Of a stretch of DNA of 64,000 nt, positions 17,681 through 25,772 are shown piece by piece. Numbering within the stretch: position 1 is the stretch's first letter; every line of letters begins with the position of its first letter. Where the stretch lies: positions 1-64,000 of the forward strand of contig NZ_BJFL01000030.1 in assembly GCF_005405885.1 (NCBI RefSeq). The letters are read 5' to 3'. This DNA comes from Gandjariella thermophila (GTDB lineage Bacteria > Actinomycetota > Actinomycetes > Mycobacteriales > Pseudonocardiaceae). The translations under genes and the position numbers were made by a program. The notes beneath the pieces are model-generated. The model saw only the letters and a list, made by a program, of their open reading frames with translations. It was not told the DNA's origin and ran no database searches.

Positions 17681-18736
17681 TCAGGCGCTTTCCGCCGCGC
17701 CTTCCGGTGTGAACGGGGGCAGGCGGTACTCGGTGACGCCGTCCACGGTGGACGACTCCAGCTCGCCCCGGCGCACCAGCAGGGCCAGGTGCGCCGAGGT
17801 TTCGCCGACCGCGAGCAGCTGGTTGAACACGTCCAGGTCGTCGAAGTGCCGGTGCCGGCGGGTCCAGCCGAGCCGCCGGGCCGACTCGTACGCGGTGGCC
17901 GCGCCGTCGCGGACGGTCTCCAGGGTGGCGGCCAGCCGCTCGTCGTGGTGGCGCAGCAGCTCCGTCACGCGGCCGTGCACGCTGGGCGCCACCGGGCCGT
18001 GCGCGGGCAGCAGCCGCATGTCCGGGTAGTCGCGCAGCAGCCGCAGCGAGTCGAGGTAGTCACCGAGCGGCTGCTTCGCCCTGGCCGGCTCGAACCCGAT
18101 CGACGGTGTGATGTGCGGCAACACGTGGTCCCCGGCGAACAGCAAGGACGACTCCGGGTCGAGGAACACCACGTGCCCCTGGGTGTGGCCGGGGGTGGGG
18201 ATCGCGCGCAGCGTCCGCTTGTCCAGGTCGACGTCGGCGGGCCCGGTCAGCCACTCGTCGGGCTGGTCGTAGGCCTGCTGGGCCTTGCTCCGGTCGATGC
18301 CGGCGTACATCGCGGCCAGCCGCTCCAGCATGGGTTCGGCGCCCCAGGAGATGAGGTCGGCGAGCTGGTCGCTCTCCTGGCCGGCGATGATCCGGTTCAG
18401 CGAGGGTTGCTCCCCGATGCCCAGCGCCACCTTGGCGCCGTACATCCGGCGCAGCGTCAGCGCCATCGTGTAGTGGTCCCGGTGCACGTGGGTGACCAGG
18501 AAGCGGCGGATGTCCTCGAAACCATAGCCGAGCGAGCCGAGCGCCGACTCGAGCTGGGTGCGGGCCTCCTCCAGGGCCCACCCGGAGTCGATCATGACGA
18601 GCCCGTCGCCGTCCTCGATCGCATAGACGTTCACCGCGCGCAGGCCGTCGTTCGGCAGTGGCAGCGGGATGCGGTGCACGCCGGGTGCGACCTCGTAGCT
18701 GCCCGGCTCGGTCCAGGACTGCGGCACGGTGGACAT
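17681..18736 (-). CDS. Metallo-beta-lactamase-fold hydrolase
   Basis: The 351-residue protein has the metal-binding HxHxDH motif at His83, His85, Asp87 and His88 (THVHRDH), followed by GHTQGHVVF and FAGDHVLP with further metal ligands. A C-terminal helical domain (about 265-350) resembles the winged-helix extension of the LACTB2/YycJ-like branch. The reaction is unknown; thioester, phosphodiester or lactone hydrolysis are possibilities. The ATG at 18736 is chosen because it is preceded by GGGAGAAGG and begins the conserved part; a longer in-frame extension with a hydrophobic stretch exists upstream. It is transcribed toward ppgK with a 89-bp gap and may be separate from the sugar operon. Confidence 0.85.
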   Translation of the reverse strand: MSTVPQSWTEPGSYEVAPGVHRIPLPLPNDGLRAVNVYAIEDGDGLVMIDSGWALEEARTQLESALGSLGYGFEDIRRFLVTHVHRDHYTMALTLRRMYGAKVALGIGEQPSLNRIIAGQESDQLADLISWGAEPMLERLAAMYAGIDRSKAQQAYDQPDEWLTGPADVDLDKRTLRAIPTPGHTQGHVVFLDPESSLLFAGDHVLPHITPSIGFEPARAKQPLGDYLDSLRLLRDYPDMRLLPAHGPVAPSVHGRVTELLRHHDERLAATLETVRDGAATAYESARRLGWTRRHRHFDDLDVFNQLLAVGETSAHLALLVRRGELESSTVDGVTEYRLPPFTPEGAAESA

Positions 18737-19277
18737 GCGCCTTCTCCCGTCGCCTACTTCGTTGAGAACAGCAACCTCCCGACGGTACGTCGGGTAAGCC
18801 CCTGTTAACACGCTGACCGTGGCGACCACCACACCCCCAGCCGCCGCGACCGGCCGCCCCCACCGCGCCACCAACCTCCGCGGCATCCGGAAAATGCGCG
18901 GCGTTCATCACGGTGCCTTTATTCAGAAGTTCTCGTCATTCAGCGACACCGTGCGGTCTACACGGCCCTCACCACACCGGCCGCTCGCCCGGGCCTGGCG
19001 GCCCGTGGCCGCTGGGCCGGTTCTGAACGACGTTCACAATGTTGAGGTTTTCCTTCACACAAATCGGCGCGGTTCCGGCCCTGTTCACGGCACCGGCGCT
19101 ATCGGCATCACAAAACTACTCTCGCGATGACCGGCCAACACACGTACGGAGTAGCGGGAATCCGACGAACGGTTGTCACGAAAGCGCGGACCAGCGGGCA
19201 GAGTATTCCGTCCGGAGTGGCCCCCGATGTGCGGGGTTCTGGCCGGGACGGTGGGCCGGTTTGGTGGAGGAGGACGG
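18737..19277. other. 541-bp divergent intergenic region
   Basis: No supported gene between the divergent hydrolase and subtilase genes. A perfect 13-bp palindrome TGAACGACGTTCA lies at 19024-19036 and could be an operator. A -10-like TACTCT lies at 19117-19122, about 155 bp upstream of the subtilase start. Base composition is AT-richer between 18900 and 19140 than in the flanking genes. Confidence 0.4.
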
Positions 19278-21011
19278 GTGAAAATTCGGAGAGGTCTGGT
19301 CAACGGGTTGTTCGTGTCGGCGTCGGTATTAGTGCTCGCCTTCGGCGCCGGCGGCACCGCCGCGGCGCAGCAGCAACAGGACGACTACACGGTGCTGGTT
19401 GCCGACGGCGCCAGCCGGGATGCCGCCGTGGCCGCCGTTCGCGCCGCGGGCGGCACCGTGGTCAGGGAGAACACCGCCATCGGCGCGCTGACCGTCCGCG
19501 CCCCGGCCGCCGGATTCGTGCAGCGGGTGGCGTCATCCCACGCCTTACTCGGCGCGACCCACGCCCGACCCATCGGGCACCTTCCGCACGGCGGCAACAC
19601 CCCGCAGCAACGCGACGCGGTGGAGAAGGAGAACCACGACGGCGCCGCCATCGGGCCGCGCGTCCAGCGTGGCCCCGCCACGGCCGGCATGGATCCGCTG
19701 GACGACAAGCTGTGGGGCCTGAAAATGGTCCGCTCCGACCTGGCCCGCACCCGGCAGGCCGGCGACCGGCGGGTCTACGTCGGCGTGCTGGACACCGGCA
19801 TCGACGGCACCCACCCGGACATCGCGCCGAACTTCGACTACGGGCTGTCCCGCAACTTCACCGTGGACATTCCCACCGACTCCACCGGGGCGACCGTCGA
19901 CGGGCCGTGCGAATTCCGTGGCTGCGTCGACCCGGTGGACCACGACGACAACGGCCACGGCACGCACGTGGCCGCCACGATCGCCGCCGCGGCCAACGGG
20001 TTCGGCGTCTCCGGCGTCGCCCCGAACGTCACCCTGGTCAACATCCGCGGCGCCCAGGACAGCGGCTTCTTCTTCCTCCAGCCGGTGGTGGACGCGCTCA
20101 CCTACGCCGGCGACGCCGGGCTGGACGTCGTCAACATGTCCTTCTACCTCGATCCCTGGCTGTACAACTGCACCGCCAACCCGGCGGACAGCCCGGAGGC
20201 GCGGATCGAGCAGCGGACCACCATCGCGGCGATGCGGCGCGCCCTCGACTACGCGCACGACCGGGGCGTCACGTTGGTGGCGGCGCTCGGCAACAACCAC
20301 GAGGATCTGGGCCACCCGCGCACCGACACGTCCAGCCCGGACTACCCGGCTAACGCCGCCTACCCCCGGCCGATCGACAACGCGACCTGCCTGGACCTGC
20401 CGGTCGAGGGCCCGCACGTGATCGGGGTTTCCGCGCTCGGCCCGTCCGGCGGCAAGGCCGACTACTCCAACTACGGCGTCGAGCAGATCTCCGTGTCGGC
20501 GCCCGGCGGCTACTTCCGGGACGGCTTCGGCACCGACTGGTACCGCACCAACGAGAACCTGATCCTGTCCGCCTACCCGCGCAACGTCGCGCTGGCCGCC
20601 GGCGCGATCGACGCCGAAGGCAACGTCACCGCGGCCGGCCAGGCGGTCGGCGTGCAGAAGTTCTGCTCCGGCGCCACCTGCGGCTACTACCAGTACCTGC
20701 AGGGCACCTCGATGGCCACGCCGCATGTCGTCGGGGTCGCCGCGCTGATCGTCAGCCAGTACGGCCGGCCCGACCCCCGGCACCGCGGCACACTCACCAT
20801 GTCCCCGGACGCCGTGGAACGGGTTCTGGAGGGCACCGCGACCCGGCGGCCGTGCCCGGTGCCGGCGACGGTGTCCTACGAGAACGTGGGCCGGTCCGCG
20901 GAGTTCACCGCGACCTGTGAGGGCACCGAGGCGTTCAACGGTTTCTACGGGCACGGCATCGTGGACGCCTATGGCGCGGTGACCAGGGGCGCCGCGTTCC
21001 TGCGCGGCTGA
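19278..21011 (+). CDS. Secreted S8 subtilisin-family serine protease
   Basis: The 577-residue preproprotein has a signal peptide (about 1-33), an I9-like propeptide (about 37-105) and a peptidase S8 domain. The catalytic triad is Asp172 (GVLDTGIDG), His227 (NGHGTHVA) and Ser478 (GTSMATPHV). Asn in the oxyanion-hole region is in AALGNNHEDL. A Cys-containing insert in DGPCEFRGC and further Cys pairs suggest disulfides in the exported enzyme. The start is a GTG at 19278 with GGAGGAGGACGG upstream. Extracellular proteolysis is the expected role; substrate is not readable. The gene is followed by a large inverted repeat shared with the ilvD leader. Confidence 0.93.
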   Translation: MKIRRGLVNGLFVSASVLVLAFGAGGTAAAQQQQDDYTVLVADGASRDAAVAAVRAAGGTVVRENTAIGALTVRAPAAGFVQRVASSHALLGATHARPIGHLPHGGNTPQQRDAVEKENHDGAAIGPRVQRGPATAGMDPLDDKLWGLKMVRSDLARTRQAGDRRVYVGVLDTGIDGTHPDIAPNFDYGLSRNFTVDIPTDSTGATVDGPCEFRGCVDPVDHDDNGHGTHVAATIAAAANGFGVSGVAPNVTLVNIRGAQDSGFFFLQPVVDALTYAGDAGLDVVNMSFYLDPWLYNCTANPADSPEARIEQRTTIAAMRRALDYAHDRGVTLVAALGNNHEDLGHPRTDTSSPDYPANAAYPRPIDNATCLDLPVEGPHVIGVSALGPSGGKADYSNYGVEQISVSAPGGYFRDGFGTDWYRTNENLILSAYPRNVALAAGAIDAEGNVTAAGQAVGVQKFCSGATCGYYQYLQGTSMATPHVVGVAALIVSQYGRPDPRHRGTLTMSPDAVERVLEGTATRRPCPVPATVSYENVGRSAEFTATCEGTEAFNGFYGHGIVDAYGAVTRGAAFLRG

Positions 21012-21036
21012 CCCGGCGGGTCCGGCTGGCGTGGCG

Positions 21037-21083
21037 GCGGCCTTCCTGCACACTGGGAATTCCCGGGTACGCAGGAAGGCCGC
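21037..21083 (+). promoter_or_regulatory. 13-bp inverted repeat covering the ilvD ribosome-binding site
   Basis: GCGGCCTTCCTGC (21037-21049) is the perfect reverse complement of 21071-21083. The 21-base loop itself contains the palindrome GGGAATTCCC (21055-21064). The right arm includes AGGAAGG, the Shine-Dalgarno of ilvD (ATG 21087). In RNA the stem would hide the ribosome-binding site; it could also terminate subtilase transcription. Confidence 0.6.
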
Positions 21084-21086
21084 ACC

Positions 21087-22766
21087 ATGCAACAGCCAGA
21101 CCTGAAACCGCGCAGCCGCGACGTCACCGAGGGCCTGGAGCGGGCCGCGGCACGCGGCATGCTGCGCGCGATCGGCATGCGGGACGAGGACTTCGCCAAG
21201 CCGCAGATCGGCATCGCCTCGTCCTGGAACGAGATCACCCCGTGCAACCTCTCGCTGGACCGGCTGGCCACGGCGAGCAAGGAGGGCGTGCACCACGCGG
21301 GTGGCTTCCCGATGGAGTTCGGCACGATCTCGGTGTCCGACGGCATCTCCATGGGGCACATCGGCATGCACTACTCGCTGGTGTCCCGGGAGATCATCGC
21401 CGACTCGGTGGAGACGGTGATGGAGGCCGAGCGGCTGGACGGCGCCGTGCTCCTGGCCGGCTGCGACAAAAGCCTGCCGGGCATGCTGATGGCCGCCGCC
21501 CGGCTGGACGTCGCCGCCGTCTTCCTCTACGCCGGCACGATCCTGCCCGGCACGGTGGACGGCCGCGAGGTGACCATCATCGATGCGTTCGAGGCGGTCG
21601 GCGCCTGCGCCCGCGGTCTGATCACCCGCGACGAGGTCGACCGGGTGGAGCGCGCCATCTGCCCCGGTGAGGGCGCCTGCGGCGGGATGTACACCGCGAA
21701 CACCATGGCGTGCGCGGCCGAGGCGCTGGGCATGTCGCTGCCCGGCTCGGCGAGCCCGCCCTCGGTGGACCGGCGGCGGGACGGGTTCGCCAGGGCCAGC
21801 GGCGAGGCCGTGGTCAACATGATCGCGAACGGGATCACCGCGCGCCGGATCCTCACCCGGGAGGCGTTCGAGAACGCCATCGCCGTGGTGATGGCGTTCG
21901 GCGGGTCCACCAACGCCGTGCTGCACCTGCTGGCCATCGCCCGGGAGGCCGACGTCGACCTGAACCTGGACGACTTCAACCGGGTCGGCGACCGCGTGCC
22001 GCACCTGGCCGACGTCAAGCCGTTCGGCGCGCACGTGATGACCGCCGTCGACCGGGTCGGCGGCGTCCCCGTGGTGATGCGCGCGCTGCTGGACGCCGGC
22101 CTGCTGCACGGCGACTGCCTCACCGTCACCGGCCGCACCGTCGCGGAGAACCTGGCCGAACTGGACCCGCCGGACCTGGACGGCAAGATCCTGCACCGGC
22201 TTTCCGACCCGCTCCACCCCACCGGCGGGCTGACCATCCTGCGCGGGTCGCTGGCGCCGGAGGGCGCCGTGGTGAAGAGCGCCGGGTTCGACTCGGCCCG
22301 GTTCGAGGGCACCGCGCGGGTGTTCGACGGCGAGCAGGCCGCCATGGACGCCGTGTCCAACGACGAACTGGCGCCCGGCGACGTGGTGGTGATCCGCTAC
22401 GAGGGTCCGCGCGGCGGGCCGGGGATGCGGGAGATGCTGGCCGTCACCGGCGCGATCAAGGGCGCCGGGCTCGGCAAGGACGTGCTGCTGGTCACCGACG
22501 GGCGGTTCTCCGGCGGCACCACCGGGCTGTGCATCGGCCACGTCGCCCCGGAGGCGGCGCACGGCGGGCCGATCGCGCTCGTCCGCGACGGCGACCCGAT
22601 CACCCTGGATATGGCCAGCCGCACCCTCGACCTCGGCGTGCCCGACGACGAGCTGGCCCGCCGCCGCGAGGAGTGGCAGCCCCGCGAACCGAAGATCGGC
22701 AAGGGGGTGCTCGGCAAGTACGCCCGCCTGGTCCGCTCCGCCGCCGAGGGCGCGGTCTGCTACTGA
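21087..22766 (+). CDS. ilvD: Dihydroxy-acid dehydratase
   Basis: The 559-residue enzyme has the IlvD/Edd hallmarks. Cys ligands for the iron-sulfur cluster are in [10 protein letters not shown] and [31 protein letters not shown]-like [12 protein letters not shown] and the C-terminal [18 protein letters not shown] also match. It converts dihydroxy-isovalerate and dihydroxy-methylvalerate to the branched 2-keto acids for valine, isoleucine, leucine and pantothenate synthesis. The start at 21087 lies 3 bases after an inverted repeat that encloses its ribosome-binding site. No other ilv gene is adjacent. Its last 7 bases overlap the convergent membrane-protein gene. Confidence 0.96.
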   Translation: MQQPDLKPRSRDVTEGLERAAARGMLRAIGMRDEDFAKPQIGIASSWNEITPCNLSLDRLATASKEGVHHAGGFPMEFGTISVSDGISMGHIGMHYSLVSREIIADSVETVMEAERLDGAVLLAGCDKSLPGMLMAAARLDVAAVFLYAGTILPGTVDGREVTIIDAFEAVGACARGLITRDEVDRVERAICPGEGACGGMYTANTMACAAEALGMSLPGSASPPSVDRRRDGFARASGEAVVNMIANGITARRILTREAFENAIAVVMAFGGSTNAVLHLLAIAREADVDLNLDDFNRVGDRVPHLADVKPFGAHVMTAVDRVGGVPVVMRALLDAGLLHGDCLTVTGRTVAENLAELDPPDLDGKILHRLSDPLHPTGGLTILRGSLAPEGAVVKSAGFDSARFEGTARVFDGEQAAMDAVSNDELAPGDVVVIRYEGPRGGPGMREMLAVTGAIKGAGLGKDVLLVTDGRFSGGTTGLCIGHVAPEAAHGGPIALVRDGDPITLDMASRTLDLGVPDDELARRREEWQPREPKIGKGVLGKYARLVRSAAEGAVCY

Positions 22767-23242
22767 CCGAGCGGCGACCGCCGGCGCGGCGGCAGCCACC
22801 GGGACACCCGGAACCCGAGCACCATGCCGCCGGCGCCGCAGGCCAGCACGCCGAGCACGAGCAGGCCCCACGCCCAGGACGCGGCGTGGTCCGGATGGTC
22901 GGCCGGCACCACGGCCGCGTCCGGGTTGCGACCGCCGCGCCGGCCGCGCTCCACCACGTCCACGGTCCCGGTCAGCGGCCGGACGGAGCGCACCACCGCG
23001 TGCCCGGACCTGCCGGACTGCCACCGGACCTGGGCCTGGCAGACAGAGGCCAGGCCCAGGTCCGGCACGGACGTGCGGCAGCTCCGCACCTCGGCCACGC
23101 CCCGGTCGAGTACCGGGCCGGACGGGCTGAGGCCGAGCCGGAAACTCGATCCGAACGCGACGATGCCGGCGACCACGAGGAACAGCAGCGTGAACACCGG
23201 AACCGGCCAGAGCCGGCTCTCCCGGGTCGACCGCTCGGTCAC
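22760..23242 (-). CDS. Small two-helix membrane protein of an ESX-linked cassette
   Basis: The 160-residue protein has one membrane helix at about 12-34 and another at about 124-147. The region between is probably extracytoplasmic, with two Cys residues (RSCRTSV and ASVCQAQV) that could form a disulfide. It resembles a group of actinobacterial proteins of unknown function (DUF6346-like, recalled from family names, not searched). The GTG at 23242 overlaps the stop of the WXG-type gene (GTGA), so it is co-translated with it. This suggests a partner, anchor or immunity role for that secreted protein; function is unproven. Confidence 0.7.
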   Translation of the reverse strand: MTERSTRESRLWPVPVFTLLFLVVAGIVAFGSSFRLGLSPSGPVLDRGVAEVRSCRTSVPDLGLASVCQAQVRWQSGRSGHAVVRSVRPLTGTVDVVERGRRGGRNPDAAVVPADHPDHAASWAWGLLVLGVLACGAGGMVLGFRVSRWLPPRRRSPLGQ

Positions 23243-24246
23243 GGCTGTCGCTGTTGCTGGTTGGTCGCTTCCTCGTCGTACTGGTTGACCGACTTCGCGC
23301 CCTCCTTGACGATCTTGGTGCCCCAGTTCTCGTTGAACTTCGCGGCGGCGGACTCGCCCATCCGCCCGGTGTAGTCGTGGTACCGCTTGCCCCACCCGGA
23401 GTCGGGTTGCAGGGCCTCCTTGTCCCGGGTGCCGTCGTGCACCAGCTTCCGGCTCTGCCGGCGGATCTTGTTGGCCCGGTGCTGGATCGCGTTCGCCACC
23501 TCGCGGGACTTCGTGCCCAGCGAGCGGAACCGGCGGACGAACTGCTCGATCAGTTTGAGCAGCTTGGCCAGGCGCTGGCCCAGCCGGCCGGCGAGGATCG
23601 CGGCGTCCGCGGTGACGCTGGCGATGAACGTCGCCACCGAGCCGCCCAGGGTGACCACCGAGGACGCCGCGGCGATCAGTGCCTCGGTGATCACCCGGCT
23701 GATGAAGGAGGCGATCATGTCGAACACGATGGCCCGCTCGGTGGCCACCACCATGCCGGCGACGGCGATGCCCTGCGCGGCGTGGTCCACGTGCTCCGCC
23801 ACACCGTGCAGCCCGCCCGCGTAGTCGTTCGCCACGCCCCGGTACGCGACGGCGGCGTCGCCCTTCCAGCCCGACACCGTGCGCAGCGCCTCGGTGTACT
23901 GCGCTCCGGCCTGGTTCAGCTCGTTGCCGATGTTGGTCCAGGTCTTCGACAGCGCCTCGATCTGCGCCGGGTCGCCGGTGAGCACCTCGAGCGGTTCTCG
24001 GATGAACTCGACGTGCTCCATCAGCCAGCCGACGCCGGCCTTGACCAGCTCACCGAGCGGGTCGAGCACCATGCCGAGCATGTCCAGCCCGACCGCGGCG
24101 CCGTCCACGCCCAGGGCCAGCGCGTCCCACTCGCCCTTGTCGATTCCGCCGGCGATGTCGTCGTACAGCGACTTGCCGCTGTCCACGATGCCGGCACCGG
24201 CGGTCGGGCTGACCGGCTCCGGCTGTGCGATCAGGTCGTTGCTCAC
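23239..24246 (-). CDS. WXG100-like ESX substrate with C-terminal extension
   Basis: The 335-residue protein has a long N-terminal helical domain with Trp127-Lys-Gly129 at the turn, as in WXG100/LXG-type type VII secretion substrates. An Ala-rich hydrophobic segment follows (about 175-225), then a basic, Arg/Lys-rich C-terminal region with WGKRYHDYTGRMGESAAAKFNENWG. No catalytic domain is recognisable. It sits in a cassette with an EspC-like small protein (ATGA overlap upstream) and a membrane protein (GTGA overlap downstream). It may be a secreted effector or polymorphic toxin, but this is inference. No ESX core genes (EccC, EccD, MycP) are in the window. Confidence 0.75.
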   Translation of the reverse strand: MSNDLIAQPEPVSPTAGAGIVDSGKSLYDDIAGGIDKGEWDALALGVDGAAVGLDMLGMVLDPLGELVKAGVGWLMEHVEFIREPLEVLTGDPAQIEALSKTWTNIGNELNQAGAQYTEALRTVSGWKGDAAVAYRGVANDYAGGLHGVAEHVDHAAQGIAVAGMVVATERAIVFDMIASFISRVITEALIAAASSVVTLGGSVATFIASVTADAAILAGRLGQRLAKLLKLIEQFVRRFRSLGTKSREVANAIQHRANKIRRQSRKLVHDGTRDKEALQPDSGWGKRYHDYTGRMGESAAAKFNENWGTKIVKEGAKSVNQYDEEATNQQQRQP

Positions 24247-24554
24247 TTGATCTTCCCCAGCATCTCGGCCACGTCCCGTTCCACCTGCTCGTAGTTCCGT
24301 TGGGTGTGCTGGATCCCCTCGGCGCAGGCGTGACCGAGGTCCGCGGCGTTCTTCAGCAGGTCGTCGCAGTCACCGAAGAAAGCGTGCAGCGCGGGGATCA
24401 GCACCGGCGAGCACAGCAGCCCGTACATGCCCACCCCGCCCAGGCCGACCTGCTGCGCCGCGCCGTTCGCCCGGCCCACCCGTTCCGCCACGTCACCAGC
24501 CTGCCGGGCATGGCTGGCCAGCTCGGCGGCGCTCACGTCGTAACCGTTCGTCAT
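24243..24554 (-). CDS. EspC-like / ESX-1 secretion-associated small protein
   Basis: The 103-residue helical protein (MTNGYDVSAAELASHARQ) is of the size and pattern of the DUF2580/EspC-like type VII secretion targets. It has two helices with a Gly-rich break at about 36-46 (QVGLGGVGMYG) and a C-terminal helix rich in Glu and Gln. Its stop overlaps the start of the WXG-like gene. These proteins usually pair with a larger ESX substrate, acting as co-secreted partner or chaperone; that role is inferred from family and context. Confidence 0.75.
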   Translation of the reverse strand: MTNGYDVSAAELASHARQAGDVAERVGRANGAAQQVGLGGVGMYGLLCSPVLIPALHAFFGDCDDLLKNAADLGHACAEGIQHTQRNYEQVERDVAEMLGKIK

Positions 24555-24569
24555 CCTCGCTGCCCTCCG

Positions 24570-24959
24570 CTACCGGTCCCAGCGGAAGCCGGGGGACTCA
24601 TCGTCGCCGCCCCCGGGCCGCGCCGGCCGGCTCCGCCGTTCCTCGCCCGGCTCGTCGAGCTGCGGCATCGCGCTGCGCAGGAAGTCCATCGACGCGGAGT
24701 TCTCCCCGATCAGCGGCGACATGATCTCCACGGTCCGGCTGGCGCCCCGCGCCATCGCCCGGCGGTAGGTCTCCATGATGGAGTTGGCGAGCTGCGGGGC
24801 CCGCATGCCCTCCGCGCGGGACGACAGCCTCAGGTCGGTGAGCACGCCGGCCCGGTTCCGGTCAATGCTCGGGCGCGAACCTGTTGGCTCCATTCCCTCC
24901 GCCTCACTGATCACGACGGCCACGGTCGGGCAGCAGGATATTGGGGATGGAACGGACAT
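24570..24959 (-). CDS. Truncated YbaB/EbfC-like DNA-binding protein
   Basis: The C-terminal part (GVLTDLRLSSRAEGMRAPQLANSIMETYRRA) matches the second half of the YbaB/EbfC nucleoid-associated fold, a family that commonly precedes ESX-substrate genes in actinomycetes. The usual N-terminal helix of about 40 residues is not recognisable. The longest reading gives 129 residues from the ATG at 24959; an internal ATG at 24893 gives 107 residues but has its ribosome-binding site too close. Either the N-terminus has diverged or the gene is damaged. A Pro/Arg-rich acidic tail ends the protein. It lies 15 bp before the EspC-like gene. Confidence 0.6.
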   Translation of the reverse strand: MSVPSPISCCPTVAVVISEAEGMEPTGSRPSIDRNRAGVLTDLRLSSRAEGMRAPQLANSIMETYRRAMARGASRTVEIMSPLIGENSASMDFLRSAMPQLDEPGEERRSRPARPGGGDDESPGFRWDR

Positions 24960-24996
24960 GGGGTGCGTTCCGGCGGATTCGCTCGGCCGGTCGGCG

Positions 24997-25632
24997 TCAG
25001 TCCCGGGCGACCGGTCGGCGGCAGGCGTACACCCGGGCCGGCGGCAGGTTCCGCCACACCACCTCGCTGACGATCACCTCGTCGAACCGGTCGCGGAGCA
25101 GCCGGTGGAACCGCCGCCCGCCGGCGAGCGCCCTGGCATGCAGGTAGGCGATGGTGGTGAACGCTCCGCCCGGCGCGAGCACCCCGCCGATCTGGCCGAC
25201 GATCCGGGCCTGGGTCTCCGGCCGGAAAAGCGACCAGGGCAGCGCGCTCACCACGGCGTCCGCGGCGTCCACCCCGCAGCCGGCGAGCAACCGGTCGAGG
25301 TGCTCGGCGTCGCCGTGCAGCACCTCCACACCGGGCTGCACCCGGCGCAGGTGCTCGGCCATCTCTTCGTCCACCTCGATCGCGATATGTCGGGCGCCGG
25401 CCGGGAGGCGACGCTGGATGACCGCGCTGACCGAACCGGTGCCGGGTCCCAACTCGACCACCACCGGCTCGCCGCTGCTGGCCACCACCGAGGTCATCCG
25501 CTCGGCCAGCGCGGCGGAACTCGGCGCCATGGCACCGACCACCACCGGCTGGCGCAGCGCGGCGGAGATGAAGACCCGGTAACTCGCGGAGGTCTGCGGA
25601 GTGCTCTGCGTGTTCGTCGTCTCGAGGGTCAC
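24997..25632 (-). CDS. Class I SAM-dependent methyltransferase, phospholipid N-methyltransferase-like
   Basis: The 211-residue enzyme has motif I VVELGPGTGSV (about 58-68), an acidic motif II region AIEVDEEMAEHL, then GDAEHL and DAVVSALPWSLF. The N-terminal F(I/L)SAALRQPVVVGAMAPSSAALAERM matches PmtA-like phospholipid N-methyltransferases and rRNA-dimethylase-related proteins. The lipid substrate is inferred from this similarity. The start is the GTG at 25632. It is 37 bp upstream of the YbaB-like gene and could lead that operon. Confidence 0.8.
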   Translation of the reverse strand: MTLETTNTQSTPQTSASYRVFISAALRQPVVVGAMAPSSAALAERMTSVVASSGEPVVVELGPGTGSVSAVIQRRLPAGARHIAIEVDEEMAEHLRRVQPGVEVLHGDAEHLDRLLAGCGVDAADAVVSALPWSLFRPETQARIVGQIGGVLAPGGAFTTIAYLHARALAGGRRFHRLLRDRFDEVIVSEVVWRNLPPARVYACRRPVARD

Positions 25633-25772
25633 CGCGCGACGGTAACCTCGCCGCCGTCACGGCCCGACCGCCACCTCGCCGCGTAACCGTCTCGCCCGGC
25701 GCACGTTCATGTCTACGACGAGAACGCGTTCCTACGGGCAACGGCGCCCGGCTCACGCGGGAGGTCCGGTCG

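Noticed and set aside
19024-19036. TGAACGACGTTCA as a LexA (SOS) box
   Set aside because: Arms GAAC and GTTC are separated by 3 bases, not the 4 of actinobacterial LexA boxes, so an SOS site is not claimed; kept only as a generic palindrome.
19127-20353. Plus-strand 408-residue frame inside the subtilase gene
   Set aside because: Arg/Gly/His-rich shadow of the true subtilase frame.
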